Positions 1-9,417 of a DNA stretch of 17,283 bases are shown here, piece by piece. The notes under the pieces were generated by a model. It searched no databases and was not told the origin of the DNA. It worked only from the letters and a program-made list of their open reading frames with translations. A program made the position numbers and the translations under genes. Each line of letters starts with the position of its first letter. Within the stretch, counting starts at the first letter, position 1. Source of the stretch: Coriobacteriaceae bacterium AM48-5 (GTDB lineage: Bacteria > Actinomycetota > Coriobacteriia > Coriobacteriales > Coriobacteriaceae); assembly GCA_027669525.1 (NCBI GenBank), contig JAQEDJ010000045.1, positions 1 to 17,283 on the forward strand, written 5' to 3'.

Positions 1-2036
<2,036 letters not shown>

Positions 2037-2107
2037 TCACCATGGCGCCGAATAACCCTTTCGAACCGCACCGAATCGGCAGCCGCCAGACTGGGGTAGA
2101 TCGCGCG

Positions 2108-2135
2108 ATTAAACCATGCCCTTGCCGTTTCTAAA
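2108..2135 (-). promoter_or_regulatory. Possible ligA promoter
   Basis: On the minus strand TTTAGA (2130-2135) and TTTAAT (2108-2113) are 16 bases apart, a weak -35 and a good -10 match. This would give a leader of roughly 110 bases before ligA. It is only a motif match. Confidence 0.22.
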
Positions 2136-2171
2136 TGATCCGTTTTCCTCCGTCTCCAAGGGATCATCGCG

Positions 2172-2210
2172 AAAAGAGGGGCTGTCCCGCGCTGGCGGAA
2201 CAGCCCCTCT
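2172..2210 (-). terminator. Rho-independent terminator of the htrA-like gene
   Basis: Two 16-base arms (2175-2190 and 2195-2210) pair around a GCTG/CAGC loop and are followed on the minus strand by TTTT. The only imperfect pair is C/A on the plus strand but G-U in minus-strand RNA, which fits a minus-strand transcript. It starts about 26 bases after the htrA stop codon. Confidence 0.85.
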
Positions 2211-2236
2211 GGCTTCGGCATGTGCGAAACGGTTCG

Positions 2237-3697
2237 TTAGAAACCCTGACCGTTGCCCTGACCCTGACCTTGCTGGCCCAGCAGCTCCTCCAGGTACTGG
2301 CGCAGCTGCTCGTCGGTAATACCGCCGTTGCCGGTGTCGGTCGAACTGTCGTCCTGCTGCTGGTTCTGCAGCTCCTCGTCGGAGCCCAGCTCGACGGTGA
2401 CCTTCTTCTCTTCCTTGCCGCGCATGAGCGTGATCTCGACCTTCTCGCCCACCTCGTGGCTGCGCAGCGCGATGATCAGGCCGTCGGCGCTCGTGATCTC
2501 GTCGTCGCCCAGCTTGGTAATGACATCGCCCTCCTGGATGCCGGCCTTGGCGGCGGGACCGTCCTCGACGACGCTCGCCACGTACGCGCCGCTATCGGTG
2601 CTCAGCTTGTTGGTGCGGGCATTGAGCGCGTTGACGCTCGAAAGCGTGGCGCCCAGGTACGGATGAACCGGCGTCTTGCCGTCAATAATCTGGTCGGCAA
2701 TGTTCTTGGCGTAGTTAACGGGAATGGCAAAGCCCACGCCCGAGCTGGAGCCCGAGTAGCTCTCGATGAGCGAGTTGATGCCCACCAGCTCGCCGTTGTC
2801 GTTAACGAGCGCGCCGCCGGAGTTGCCCGGGTTGATGGCGGCATCGGTCTGGATCATGTTGGCATAGATGGTGTTACCGTTGGTAGAGCTCATGGCCGTG
2901 GAGCGATACAGCGCCGACACAATGCCCGTGGAGACAGACTGCTCGTTGCCGAAGGGCGAACCGATCGCCATGACCCACTCGCCCACGTTGAGCTTGGAGG
3001 AGTCACCGATCTCGATCGGCGTGAGCTTGGAGGCGTCGGCGTCCTTGAGCTTGATGACGGCCAGGTCGCTCGAAGCATCGTTGCCCACGAACTCGGCCTC
3101 ATAGGTGGTGCCGTCGTCCATGGTCACCACGTACTGGTCATAGCCATCGACCACGTGGTTGTTGGTGAGGATGTGGCCCTCGGTATCGAGCACCACGCCC
3201 GAGCCGACGCTGCCCGAGCTGTCCGACTCGTCGGCAGACTGCGAAAGCGAGCCATTCTGGCTGCCGCTCGAAGTGGCGGTAATGGAAACCACGGAGGGCA
3301 ACGCCTTGGCAGAAACGGCCTCGGCCAGCGTGGTGTCCTCGGAATCAATCGTAATCTTTTGCGTCGATGAACCCGAAGCACCCGCCGTCACGGCATTCTT
3401 TCCGCCGCCAATGTTGAGCGTGCCGCTCATAATGAGCGCAATGACCAGCAGGGCGCCGCAGGCACAACCGGCAAGCGCCGTAATAAAGATCGGCAGCTTT
3501 TTGGTCTTAGTCTTGACCACTGTGTGCTTGTTTACAACCTGCTGGCTGCCCAGCGGCTTTCCGGTCTGCGTGTCGTAGGCCTGCACGTAGGGAATGTTGC
3601 TGTCGGCAGGCGTCGACTCTACCTGCACACGCGGCTGCTGTTGGGTCTCGCCGGCGTTGCCCGCATCCTGGGGACGCTGGGAATCGTTCTCGCTCAT
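2237..3697 (-). CDS. HtrA/DegP-family membrane-anchored serine protease with PDZ domain
   Basis: A 486-residue envelope protease likely to degrade or process misfolded exported proteins. A hydrophilic, Gln/Pro-rich cytoplasmic N-terminus is followed by one membrane segment at about 68-92 (LPIFITALAGCACGALLVIA), so the catalytic part should be outside. The trypsin-like domain shows the triad His181 (LTNNHVVDG), Asp211 (SSDLAVIKL) and Ser293 (GNSGGALVND). A single PDZ domain spans about 345-445, ending in a Gln/Gly-rich tail. The start is the ATG at 3695-3697, with AAAGGAT (3705-3711) seven bases upstream; a longer in-frame start at 3736 has no support. The gene stands alone between a leader hairpin and its own terminator. 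The family is clear, but the choice among htrA, degP and degQ is not, so no symbol is given. Confidence 0.93.
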   Translation of the reverse strand: MSENDSQRPQDAGNAGETQQQPRVQVESTPADSNIPYVQAYDTQTGKPLGSQQVVNKHTVVKTKTKKLPIFITALAGCACGALLVIALIMSGTLNIGGGKNAVTAGASGSSTQKITIDSEDTTLAEAVSAKALPSVVSITATSSGSQNGSLSQSADESDSSGSVGSGVVLDTEGHILTNNHVVDGYDQYVVTMDDGTTYEAEFVGNDASSDLAVIKLKDADASKLTPIEIGDSSKLNVGEWVMAIGSPFGNEQSVSTGIVSALYRSTAMSSTNGNTIYANMIQTDAAINPGNSGGALVNDNGELVGINSLIESYSGSSSGVGFAIPVNYAKNIADQIIDGKTPVHPYLGATLSSVNALNARTNKLSTDSGAYVASVVEDGPAAKAGIQEGDVITKLGDDEITSADGLIIALRSHEVGEKVEITLMRGKEEKKVTVELGSDEELQNQQQDDSSTDTGNGGITDEQLRQYLEELLGQQGQGQGNGQGF

Positions 3698-3726
3698 AGC
3701 TGCGATCCTTTCGTCAAATAACCAAA

Positions 3727-3750
3727 GGCCCGCCAAACATGTGGCGGGCC
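3727..3750 (-). terminator. Hairpin upstream of htrA (terminator or leader attenuator)
   Basis: GGCCCGCC (3727-3734) and GGCGGGCC (3743-3750) form a strong stem extended by one A-T pair. On the minus strand it is followed by TTTGGTTATTT, a mediocre U-tract. It may end the small-ORF transcript coming from the right. Because it lies only 29 bases before the htrA start codon, with no room for a promoter between, it could also sit in the htrA leader and affect read-through. Confidence 0.55.
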
Positions 3751-3837
3751 ATCATTGTTCACGTTGAGTTGTACCCCAAGCTGGGCAGTCCCGAGCACTA
3801 GATGCCAAGATTTCAGCTTTGCTTAAGTAATGACATG

Positions 3838-3867
3838 CTTATAGGCCAATTCGTTTTATGCCGTCAT
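3838..3867 (-). promoter_or_regulatory. Possible htrA promoter
   Basis: ATGACG (3862-3867) and TATAAG (3838-3843) are 18 bases apart on the minus strand. A start near 3831 would put the 3727-3750 hairpin inside a leader of about 135 bases. The evidence is motif similarity only. Confidence 0.3.
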
Positions 3868-3869
3868 GT

Positions 3870-4103
3870 CTATTCGATATAACAGTCGATAGCAAAACCC
3901 ACGGCTTCGCTCTCTGGCGTGAAAATAGTCTCTCTGCTTCTTGTTCGCATTTTTTCATTGCCATTTTCATCTCTGACCACCGCGCCAACCACGAGCGCCA
4001 ATCGCTTCCGAGCGTCCGGCAGCTCCAAGGCTTCCGCCATCCCAGCTCGCATCAAAATGGGAGCTCCTGCCATCAGGCCTAAGAACTGTTTTCCATCAAT
4101 CAT
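3870..4103 (-). CDS. Hypothetical protein, 77 aa, translationally coupled to the upstream small gene
   Basis: Not recognised. It encodes 77 residues with a mildly hydrophobic stretch (LALVVGAVV) followed by a charged region (RDENGNEKMRTRSRE) and no clear signal peptide. Its ATG (4101-4103) overlaps the TGA of the preceding ORF as ATGA, a common sign of translational coupling and the main reason for accepting it. GGGG lies about nine bases upstream of the start. The stretch is AT-richer than its neighbours. The coupling suggests it works with the membrane protein before it, but no function can be assigned. Confidence 0.5.
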   Translation of the reverse strand: MIDGKQFLGLMAGAPILMRAGMAEALELPDARKRLALVVGAVVRDENGNEKMRTRSRETIFTPESEAVGFAIDCYIE

Positions 4104-4468
4104 TCTTCATTCCCCTGGTCTGCTTGATTTGGCTTTCTCGGCTGAATGGGATATAGAACAGTCCCGTCAAGTTCCTTATCTTCCACAAAAACTAGAATCC
4201 ATTTTTCACCTGCCTTCAACCCTGCAACATATCCGGAACTTGACTTGCGGCGCATATCGATCTTTTTATGGCAACCACTTGGCATCAACGCCTCAAATTG
4301 CCCGTTATGAACATCCGATAGAGTGCGAACTTCGATCGCAACAACCGTGTCGTTTTCTCCCCCATTAGTCGCCCCTAGCAGGGACAAACTCACTGCAGCG
4401 ACCAAGGCAAGGAAAAGAACCAATAGGGGTATTGCCCTTCGAATGAACTTGTCGCCGTTCACGAGCAC
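4100..4468 (-). CDS. Hypothetical small membrane-anchored protein, about 122 aa
   Basis: The N-terminus has a basic residue pair and then one membrane segment (IPLLVLFLALVAAVSLSLLG), so it is probably a signal anchor or uncleaved signal. The remainder, about 90 residues, is hydrophilic with alternating beta-like stretches (TVVAIEVRTL, KWILVFVEDKELDGTVLYPI) and a single Cys, and would be outside the membrane. An OB-like small beta fold is possible but unproven. The start is uncertain: I use the GTG at 4466-4468, five bases after AAGGGG; other options are GTG at 4462 or 4474 and TTG at 4483. It overlaps the next gene by ATGA. I do not recognise the family. Confidence 0.55.
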   Translation of the reverse strand: MLVNGDKFIRRAIPLLVLFLALVAAVSLSLLGATNGGENDTVVAIEVRTLSDVHNGQFEALMPSGCHKKIDMRRKSSSGYVAGLKAGEKWILVFVEDKELDGTVLYPIQPRKPNQADQGNEE

Positions 4469-4545
4469 AATCACCCCTTGCAATATGTTCCGTCGTGAGC
4501 CGTGTAAATTGATACGTCATATGGAAGAAACTGCAGCCGGTTTGT

Positions 4546-4788
4546 CTATCCATTCCAAACCACAAGCAGGTACTTCTTGGCATTTGAGCATGTGTTATAC
4601 ATTGCCACATAGCCACAACTGCCATTGCGTGCCCGCTGCCATTTGACCGGAGCCCCCCGGAGAAAACATTGCCGAAACGCGCATGCGTAGGTTTTCGCCT
4701 CTTTGATAACTTTCGCCTGCGTTGGCGTTATCATTCCCGAAATCGTTTTGCTCGCATCAACAACGTAATCCCATTTATACAAATCCAT
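4546..4788 (-). CDS. Hypothetical small protein, 80 aa
   Basis: Not recognised. The ATG at 4786-4788 opens an 80-residue frame that is Lys/Tyr-rich at both ends, with four Cys in the second half (YACAFRQCF, GSCGYVAMYNTC) and the ending KYLLVVWNG. No convincing ribosome site is seen. It lies 77 bases upstream of the small membrane-protein gene in the same direction and could be the first gene of a three-gene unit. A run of six G on the coding strand near 4655 is a risk point for a missed indel, and the alternative frame after it also stays open. It may be a remnant or a chance ORF. Confidence 0.35.
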   Translation of the reverse strand: MDLYKWDYVVDASKTISGMITPTQAKVIKEAKTYACAFRQCFLRGAPVKWQRARNGSCGYVAMYNTCSNAKKYLLVVWNG

Positions 4789-4891
4789 GGCAAGTAACTA
4801 AATGTTATTCGCCAGATAGTGCTATACGCTTGATATTGTTTTTACTGACGCACTTTCAGTCGGTAAAAGGTATGATTCTTGCCACAAGCGA

Positions 4892-4920
4892 GAAAAGGGT
4901 ACCGAAAAACTCCGGTGCCC
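4892..4920 (-). terminator. Terminator of the glnA-glnR unit
   Basis: Arms 4897-4904 and 4913-4920 pair with one internal mismatch and are followed on the minus strand by TTTTCTC. It starts about 21 bases after the regulator's stop codon at 4942. Confidence 0.6.
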
Positions 4921-4941
4921 TGTATCGTCTTCTGGTTATCC

Positions 4942-5604
4942 CTAGTCCTTAAACAGATAGCCCACGCCGCGGACGGTGGTGATGTGCGCCGCGATCTGCG
5001 GGCCCACCTTGGAGCGGATGCGTCGGATATGCACGTCGACGGTGCGCGTACCGCCGCAGTACTCAAAGCCCCACACGCGGTGCAGCAGCACCTCGCGGCT
5101 GTAGGCGCGGTTGGGATGCGTCGCCAAAAAACTCAGCAGCGAGTACTCCATCAGCGTCAGGTCAATGGGCTCGTCATCGAGTGTCACCTGGTAGGTGGCC
5201 AGGTTGATCTCAAGGTTATCGATGTTGAGCACATCATCGGAGGCGACGGGCTCCTCCTCGCCCATCAGACGCTGCGCACGAGCCTTGAGCTCGTTGGGCG
5301 TCGCCGTGGGACATACAAAGTCGGCATGCGCATGATTCGGCAGGCGCAGGGTGCCGAGCGCCTCGTCGTCGACGATCACCAGCATGGGAACGCCGCCGCG
5401 ATCGTCGAGCCACTTGGCAATCTGATCGATGCGGTCGCTGCGGATGCCATCGGAATCGAGGATCAGCAGGTCAAAGTCGTGCGCCGCAGTTGGCGAATCG
5501 GGGGTGGCCAGACTCACCTCGACACCCATGGTGGTCGTCAAGCTGCGGGCAAACTCGTGGAAGCGCGTCGTGCGCGCCATGAACAGGGCACTCTTTTCGG
5601 ACAT
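4942..5604 (-). CDS. GlnR-like orphan response regulator (OmpR/PhoB-type winged helix)
   Basis: A 220-residue DNA-binding regulator. The C-terminal winged helix (about 120-220) has the pattern LTLMEYSLLSFLATHPNRAYSRE, then GGTRTVDVHIRRIRSKVG and TTVRGVGYLF. This resembles actinobacterial GlnR, which also carries a GGTRTVDVHVRRLR segment. The N-terminal receiver keeps an Asp at the end of beta-3 (LLILDSD) but lacks the N-terminal acidic pair and the conserved Lys, as expected for a receiver not switched by phosphorylation. No histidine kinase is adjacent. The start is the ATG at 5602-5604 with GGAGG (5610-5614) five bases upstream. It lies 50 bases downstream of a glutamine synthetase gene, supporting a nitrogen-control role. 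Regulator class is certain; the GlnR assignment is strong inference. Confidence 0.85.
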   Translation of the reverse strand: MSEKSALFMARTTRFHEFARSLTTTMGVEVSLATPDSPTAAHDFDLLILDSDGIRSDRIDQIAKWLDDRGGVPMLVIVDDEALGTLRLPNHAHADFVCPTATPNELKARAQRLMGEEEPVASDDVLNIDNLEINLATYQVTLDDEPIDLTLMEYSLLSFLATHPNRAYSREVLLHRVWGFEYCGGTRTVDVHIRRIRSKVGPQIAAHITTVRGVGYLFKD

Positions 5605-5654
5605 ATCGGCCTCCAAAGAAATGAGCTCAATCGTACTGGGACAAGCCAGCGCGA

Positions 5655-6991
5655 TTAGGAGTTCGCCAGGTAGTGCTTGATCTCCCATTCGGTGATCGTG
5701 GACTCAAACTTATGCCACTCGTCGCGCTTCTTTTTGAGGAAGAAGCTATGGATGTGCTCGCCGAGGGCATCCTTCATAAACTGCGAGTCCTCAAAGACGT
5801 CGAGTGCCTCTTTAAGCGAGCGCGGCAGCGGCGTATAACCGGCCTCAAGCATCTGGCGGTCGTTGAGCTTGAGCGTCTCGGCCGTGGCCTCGGGCGGGAG
5901 CTCCAGCTTGCGCTCGATGCCGTCGAGACCAGCAGCCAGCGTGACGGCGTTGACCAGATACGGGTTGGCCATGGGATCGGGACTACGAAGCTCAATGCGC
6001 GTGGACAGCTGCTTGCCGGGCTTGTAGACCGGGATGCGAACCATGCTTGCGCGGTTGCGCAGGCCCCACGTGGCGTACTGCGGCACGGAGTCGCCGCCCG
6101 TGGTGATGCGCTTGTACGAGTTGACCGTGGGGTTGGTGATGGCGCTGATCTCGCGCGCGTGCGCCAAGATACCGGCCATGTAGTGCTTGGCGATATCGGA
6201 GAGGTGGTACTTCTCGTCATCCTCGCCCCAAAAGACGTTGTTGCCGTCGTGATCGAACAGCGACTGATGCAAAAACATGGCGCTGCCGTCCTCGCCCGCC
6301 AGCGGCTTGGGCATAAAGGAGGCGTGACAACCGCTCTCGTAAGCTTGCTGTTTAATGATGAGCTTGGCCGTGGTAATGGCGTCGGACATGCTCAGGGCCT
6401 CGGCGTGGCGCAGGCTCATGCCGTGCTGCGAGCGACCGGCGGCGTGGAAGGTGTACTCCACGGGCACGGACATCTTCTCGAGCGTAAGGACCGTGTTGCG
6501 GCGCAGGTCGCGCGCGGCGTCGCTCACCGAAAGATCGAAGTAGCCCACGTTGTCGAGCGGCTCGGGCGTGCGCTCGTCGGGGAAATAGTAGTACTCCAGC
6601 TCGGCACCAACGTTGAGCAGGTAGCCGGCCTTCTCGGCCTTATGGAACATGCGGCGCAGCGCAGCGCGCGGGTCGCCGGCGAAGGGCTCGCGATCGGGAG
6701 TGCACACGTCGCAGAAAACACGGGCGACGCCGTTGTGGCTCGGACGCCACGGCAAAATCTGGAAGGTCGAGGCATCAGGGAACGCCAGCATGTCGGCTTC
6801 CTCGGGCGTGGCAAAGCCTCGATGGCCGAGCCGTCAAAGCCAATGCCCTCCTCAAATGCGACCTCGAGGTCCTCGGGGCTGATGGCAAAGTTCTTGAGGC
6901 GGCCGAGAATGTCGACAAACCACAGACGCACAAAGCGGATGTCACGCTGTTCTACGGAGCGGAGTACGTAATCGATGTTCTGCTGGTTCAT
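5655..6991 (-). CDS. Type I glutamine synthetase-like protein with altered metal site (one apparent frameshift)
   Basis: With one base restored at the CC of 6817-6818 the product is 445 residues, the usual length of the GSI-alpha type without the adenylylation insert. Landmarks include WFVDILG, FDGSAIEGF, ELEYYYF (Glu131 and Glu133), MPKPL, NPTVNSYKR, NRASMVRIP and TRIELRSPDPMANPY (Glu334). Canonical enzymes have HHEVAPGQHE and NGSGMH; here the matching segments read FHAAGRSQHG and DGSAMF. The metal ligands equivalent to Salmonella Glu212, Glu220 and His269 are therefore Ala184, Gly191 and Phe240. The loop equivalent to the GYEAP flap is also changed (GGDSVP). Whether it makes glutamine is open, so I withhold the symbol glnA. 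The start at 6991 follows AAAGGGGAG. A GlnR-box-like site lies upstream and a GlnR-like gene downstream. Confidence 0.9.
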
Positions 6992-7056
6992 GTCGCTCCC
7001 CTTTCTTTCGGGCGGGTTTCGACTGGTCTATACCGCAGATACTATCGCAGAAAAAT

Positions 7057-7072
7057 GTTTCCGCAGGGTTAA
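7057..7072 (-). promoter_or_regulatory. GlnR-box-like operator upstream of the glutamine synthetase gene
   Basis: On the minus strand the site reads TTAAC, six bases, GAAAC. This agrees with the published actinobacterial GlnR consensus gTnAC-n6-GaAAC at all strong positions. It lies 66 bases upstream of the start codon. No good -35 hexamer is seen for the nearby -10-like sequences, which would fit an activator-dependent promoter. A second box at the usual tandem spacing is not evident. Confidence 0.55.
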
Positions 7073-7125
7073 AGCGTATCAAGCGCTCAAAAAACGTGTG
7101 CGAACAGGCAGTTGCGAACGAGTAG

Positions 7126-8148
7126 TTAGCGCGAGGTCGAAGCGCGGTGTTCGATGTGGCCGGGGACCTCGATGCGCTTGGGGGCGAGCTTTGCGGCATC
7201 GCCCACCGTAGTGGTAACGACGTCGATACGCTCGGACAGGCGCTCGACTACGCGCTCGGCAATGGTAAGAGTGTCCTGCGCTGCCGTGGTCACACCGCCA
7301 AAGAGGACGTGGTTCCAGGGATAGTCGTCAAACGTCGCAATCTTGAGGCCAGCCGGCAATGAGGGTCCCAACTGTGCCAGCGCCTCGGTCAGACGCAGAA
7401 AGACCAGGCCGTTGACGGCAATGAGGCCGAGCTTTTTACCCGCATAGCCGCGGATGGTCTCGTCCAGGCGACTGACACCCTCGACGCCACCATCGGCCAG
7501 GGTGACGACCTCACCCGCAAGGCCGCGTCGCGAAAGCTCGTCGGCAAAGGCCTCGGCACGCTCGCGACGCACAGGGCTGTCATCGCTTGCCTCGGTGAGC
7601 AGGCACAGGCGCTCGCTGCCCGCGACAGCCAAGGCGTCTACCAGGCCGGCGACCAGCTCACGGTTGTTGGAGGTCACCAGATCGACACCGCCGGCGGCAA
7701 TATCGCGGTCGAGCAGCACGACGGGCAGGCGCCCCGCGGCCGCGGCGATTGCCTCGTCATTGCCGCCACAGGTGTTGACGACCAGGCCGTCCACGCCGGC
7801 ATCGATAAGTCTGGTGAGCGACTCTGCTTCCTTGGCGGAATCATTGCCGCTAATGGCAGTCATAAGCGAGCAGCCGCGCGCGGCGGCACTGGCGGAAAGC
7901 CCTTCGAGCATGGCGCTGGAGAACGGGTTGGCGATGTCGGCCAGGATCACGCCGATGAGGTTGGTGCGCGAGCTGCGCAGATTGCGCGCGGCGGCACGCG
8001 GGCGATAGCCGGTGCGCTCGATGACTTCAGCGATGCGCGCACGAGTTTCCTCGGTCATCTGCCCGGGGCGGTTGTTGAGATAGCGCGAAACCGTGGCCGG
8101 GCTCACGCCCGCCTCGGCGGCAATGTCCTTGATTCTCATCTGCGCCAT
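7126..8148 (-). CDS. LacI-family transcriptional regulator
   Basis: A 340-residue sugar-type repressor. The N-terminal helix-turn-helix (MRIKDIAAEAGVSPATVSRYLN) is typical, followed by the hinge helix region RPRAAARNLRSSRTNLIGVI. The periplasmic-binding-protein-like effector domain runs from about 62, with LADIANPFSSAMLEG, DGLVVNTCGGND, VVLLDRD and, near the end, ATFDDYPWNHVLFGGVTT. The DDYPW segment resembles the KdgR-like subgroup, so a sugar acid or uronate-type effector is possible but not shown. The ATG at 8148 is preceded by a weak GGGGTG; an alternative start at 8139 would drop three residues. No sugar-use gene is in the window, so its targets lie elsewhere. Confidence 0.92.
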   Translation of the reverse strand: MAQMRIKDIAAEAGVSPATVSRYLNNRPGQMTEETRARIAEVIERTGYRPRAAARNLRSSRTNLIGVILADIANPFSSAMLEGLSASAAARGCSLMTAISGNDSAKEAESLTRLIDAGVDGLVVNTCGGNDEAIAAAAGRLPVVLLDRDIAAGGVDLVTSNNRELVAGLVDALAVAGSERLCLLTEASDDSPVRRERAEAFADELSRRGLAGEVVTLADGGVEGVSRLDETIRGYAGKKLGLIAVNGLVFLRLTEALAQLGPSLPAGLKIATFDDYPWNHVLFGGVTTAAQDTLTIAERVVERLSERIDVVTTTVGDAAKLAPKRIEVPGHIEHRASTSR

Positions 8149-8273
8149 AGCGCACCCCGTTTCCTAATTGTCGGCAGTCTGGGCCATGTTAGGCATTTTT
8201 TTAAAAATCTCGCTTGCAAAACGCTGTAGGTGAGCAGCATCGTTTTTGCGTCTCGAGCAGATGCGGTGATGGG

Positions 8274-8966
8274 CTAGATATACGAGTCTTTGGACAGCTC
8301 GAAATAGTCGGGATGCAAGGCGATAACCGGGCCCTGCTCCTCGGGCATCAGGTGCAAGTGCGTCTCTGCCAGGTAGCTCGCCGTGTCGGTATCGCCCCTC
8401 TTAATGGCCTCGAGAATCCGACGATGTTGTCGACGAATCGGCTCCCAATCCAGATCCTGCGACACCATACGCAACCAGTTGTATCGCTCAAAATGCGTGT
8501 TGACGCTCTTCATCCAATCCCACAGCATGTGACGACCGGCAATCTCAAAACACGTCTCATGAAACAGGTTATCCAAGTCGAAAAAGCGACGCGTCTCGCT
8601 ATGGTCGAGCGACTCGGACTCGGCAAGAATCTGCTCGAGCCGATGCTTTTGCTCGGACGTGGCAGCCGGACAACATTTAATGAGTACGCTTCTTTCGAGT
8701 TTCTCGCGCAAGAAACAGGCATTCTCGGCGTGTTCCATGCTGATCTTAGAGACGTAGGTGCCGCTCTTGGGACGCGTTTCCACCAGCTCTTGCTCGCGCA
8801 GGCGCACAAAGGACTCGCGAATTGGCGTGCGCCCGATCCCCGTCTCCTTTTCCAGACCAATCGCCGAAAGGCGCGTGCCGGGCTTGAGCTCGGCATAGAT
8901 AATCTTGGAGCGCAGTGCGTTGTATGCCTGATCTTGCAGGCTCTGATAATGCTGGTGTTGTTCCAT
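8274..8966 (-). CDS. GntR-family regulator, FadR/FCD subfamily
   Basis: A 230-residue regulator. The winged helix at about 10-80 contains ALRSKIIYAELKPGTRLS, the recognition region TGIGRTPIRESFVRLREQELV and the wing RPKSGTYVS. The helical FCD ligand domain retains the metal-site pattern of an Asp and three His (DLDNLFHE, RQHRRI, ETHLHLM), so a metal-assisted carboxylate ligand is likely by family knowledge. I chose the ATG at 8964-8966, preceded by GAGGG four bases away, over the longer in-frame start at 9008. It stands alone between the LacI-type gene and a repeat-rich gene-free region. Target and ligand cannot be inferred. Confidence 0.9.
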   Translation of the reverse strand: MEQHQHYQSLQDQAYNALRSKIIYAELKPGTRLSAIGLEKETGIGRTPIRESFVRLREQELVETRPKSGTYVSKISMEHAENACFLREKLERSVLIKCCPAATSEQKHRLEQILAESESLDHSETRRFFDLDNLFHETCFEIAGRHMLWDWMKSVNTHFERYNWLRMVSQDLDWEPIRRQHRRILEAIKRGDTDTASYLAETHLHLMPEEQGPVIALHPDYFELSKDSYI

Positions 8967-9029
8967 AAAGCCCTCGGATGAAGCCCACGGTTTGTCGAAT
9001 TCCACCACGTAATACTATCGCATCGACAC

Positions 9030-9070
9030 GCCCCAGCTCCCAATCAGTCTTTTTGGGACGGGGCTCTTTT
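9030..9070 (+). terminator. Terminator-like hairpin on the plus strand
   Basis: GCCCC plus TCCCA (9030-9034, 9038-9042) pair with TGGGA plus GGGGC (9054-9058, 9060-9064) with a small bulge, followed by TCTTTT. The U-tract is on the plus strand although no plus-strand gene precedes it. It could end a short non-coding or antisense transcript or be a chance structure. Confidence 0.35.
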
Positions 9071-9105
9071 AGCTACCCTGGCCCGCAGATCGGCCCCCTT
9101 GCCAC

Positions 9106-9254
9106 AAAAGTGGCCCATCTACTACGTTAACACGGATAGCCTCGGCCATACCGAAAACCGTGAAAACAAAACCGCAGGTAGACAGCTTGTCGATTTTCGA
9201 AAAAGCCGACTATGGTTGACCCCTGCGGCTTAAACGTAGTAGATAGGCCCTTTT
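9106..9254. repeat. Intergenic element with about 25-bp inverted ends
   Basis: The arm at 9106-9130 (AAAAGTGGCCCATCTACTAC and onward) returns in reverse complement at 9230-9254, differing by two one-base indels and one substitution. Nested inside are CCGCAGG (9172-9178) with CCTGCGG (9222-9228), and a near-palindrome at 9188-9210 centred on TTTTCGAAAA. The 149-bp unit has no ORF. It has the architecture of a small MITE-like element or a long folded RNA. No target-site duplication is obvious. Confidence 0.55.
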
Positions 9255-9326
9255 CGTGACGCAGTACTACCGCACCCCAAATTGGCACCCCGAGCCTGTT
9301 ATAAGTTGCTGTGAAATACGGACGGT

Positions 9327-9351
9327 GATAATCAAGGGTTGATAGTCAAGG
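9327..9351. repeat. Short direct repeat GATAnTCAAGG, two copies
   Basis: GATAATCAAGG (9327-9337) and GATAGTCAAGG (9341-9351) are 14 bases apart and lie immediately before the ten-base tandem array. Two spaced copies could bind a regulator; the function is unknown. Confidence 0.45.
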
Positions 9352-9355
9352 CGCG

Positions 9356-9417
9356 CTATACGGCTTGCTATATTTCACTATACTTTGCTGTACGTCGCTA
9401 TACTTTGCTATAACTTG
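9356..9417. repeat. Six imperfect 10-bp tandem repeats (consensus CTATACTTTG)
   Basis: Units begin with CTATA or CTGTA at 9356 (12 bases), 9368, 9378, 9388, 9398 and 9408. Copies at 9378 and 9398 are identical. The last five units have an exact 10-base period, close to one helical turn, so the motif recurs on the same face of the DNA. The array is in a gene-free region and TTGACA follows at 9415-9420, overlapping its end. Confidence 0.7.

Noticed and set aside
4365..4625. Minus-strand frame of 86 codons overlapping two small ORFs
   Set aside because: It overlaps the better-supported small membrane-protein gene and has no domain. It would become relevant only if the G run near 4655 lacks one base.
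5673..6971. Plus-strand frame of 432 codons opposite the glutamine synthetase gene
   Set aside because: Shadow of the GC-rich third positions of the synthetase; the same holds for 2135-3370 opposite htrA and 15361-16548 opposite the feo genes.
9356..9417. CRISPR array
   Set aside because: The repeat unit is only 10 bp, with no unique spacers and no cas genes nearby.
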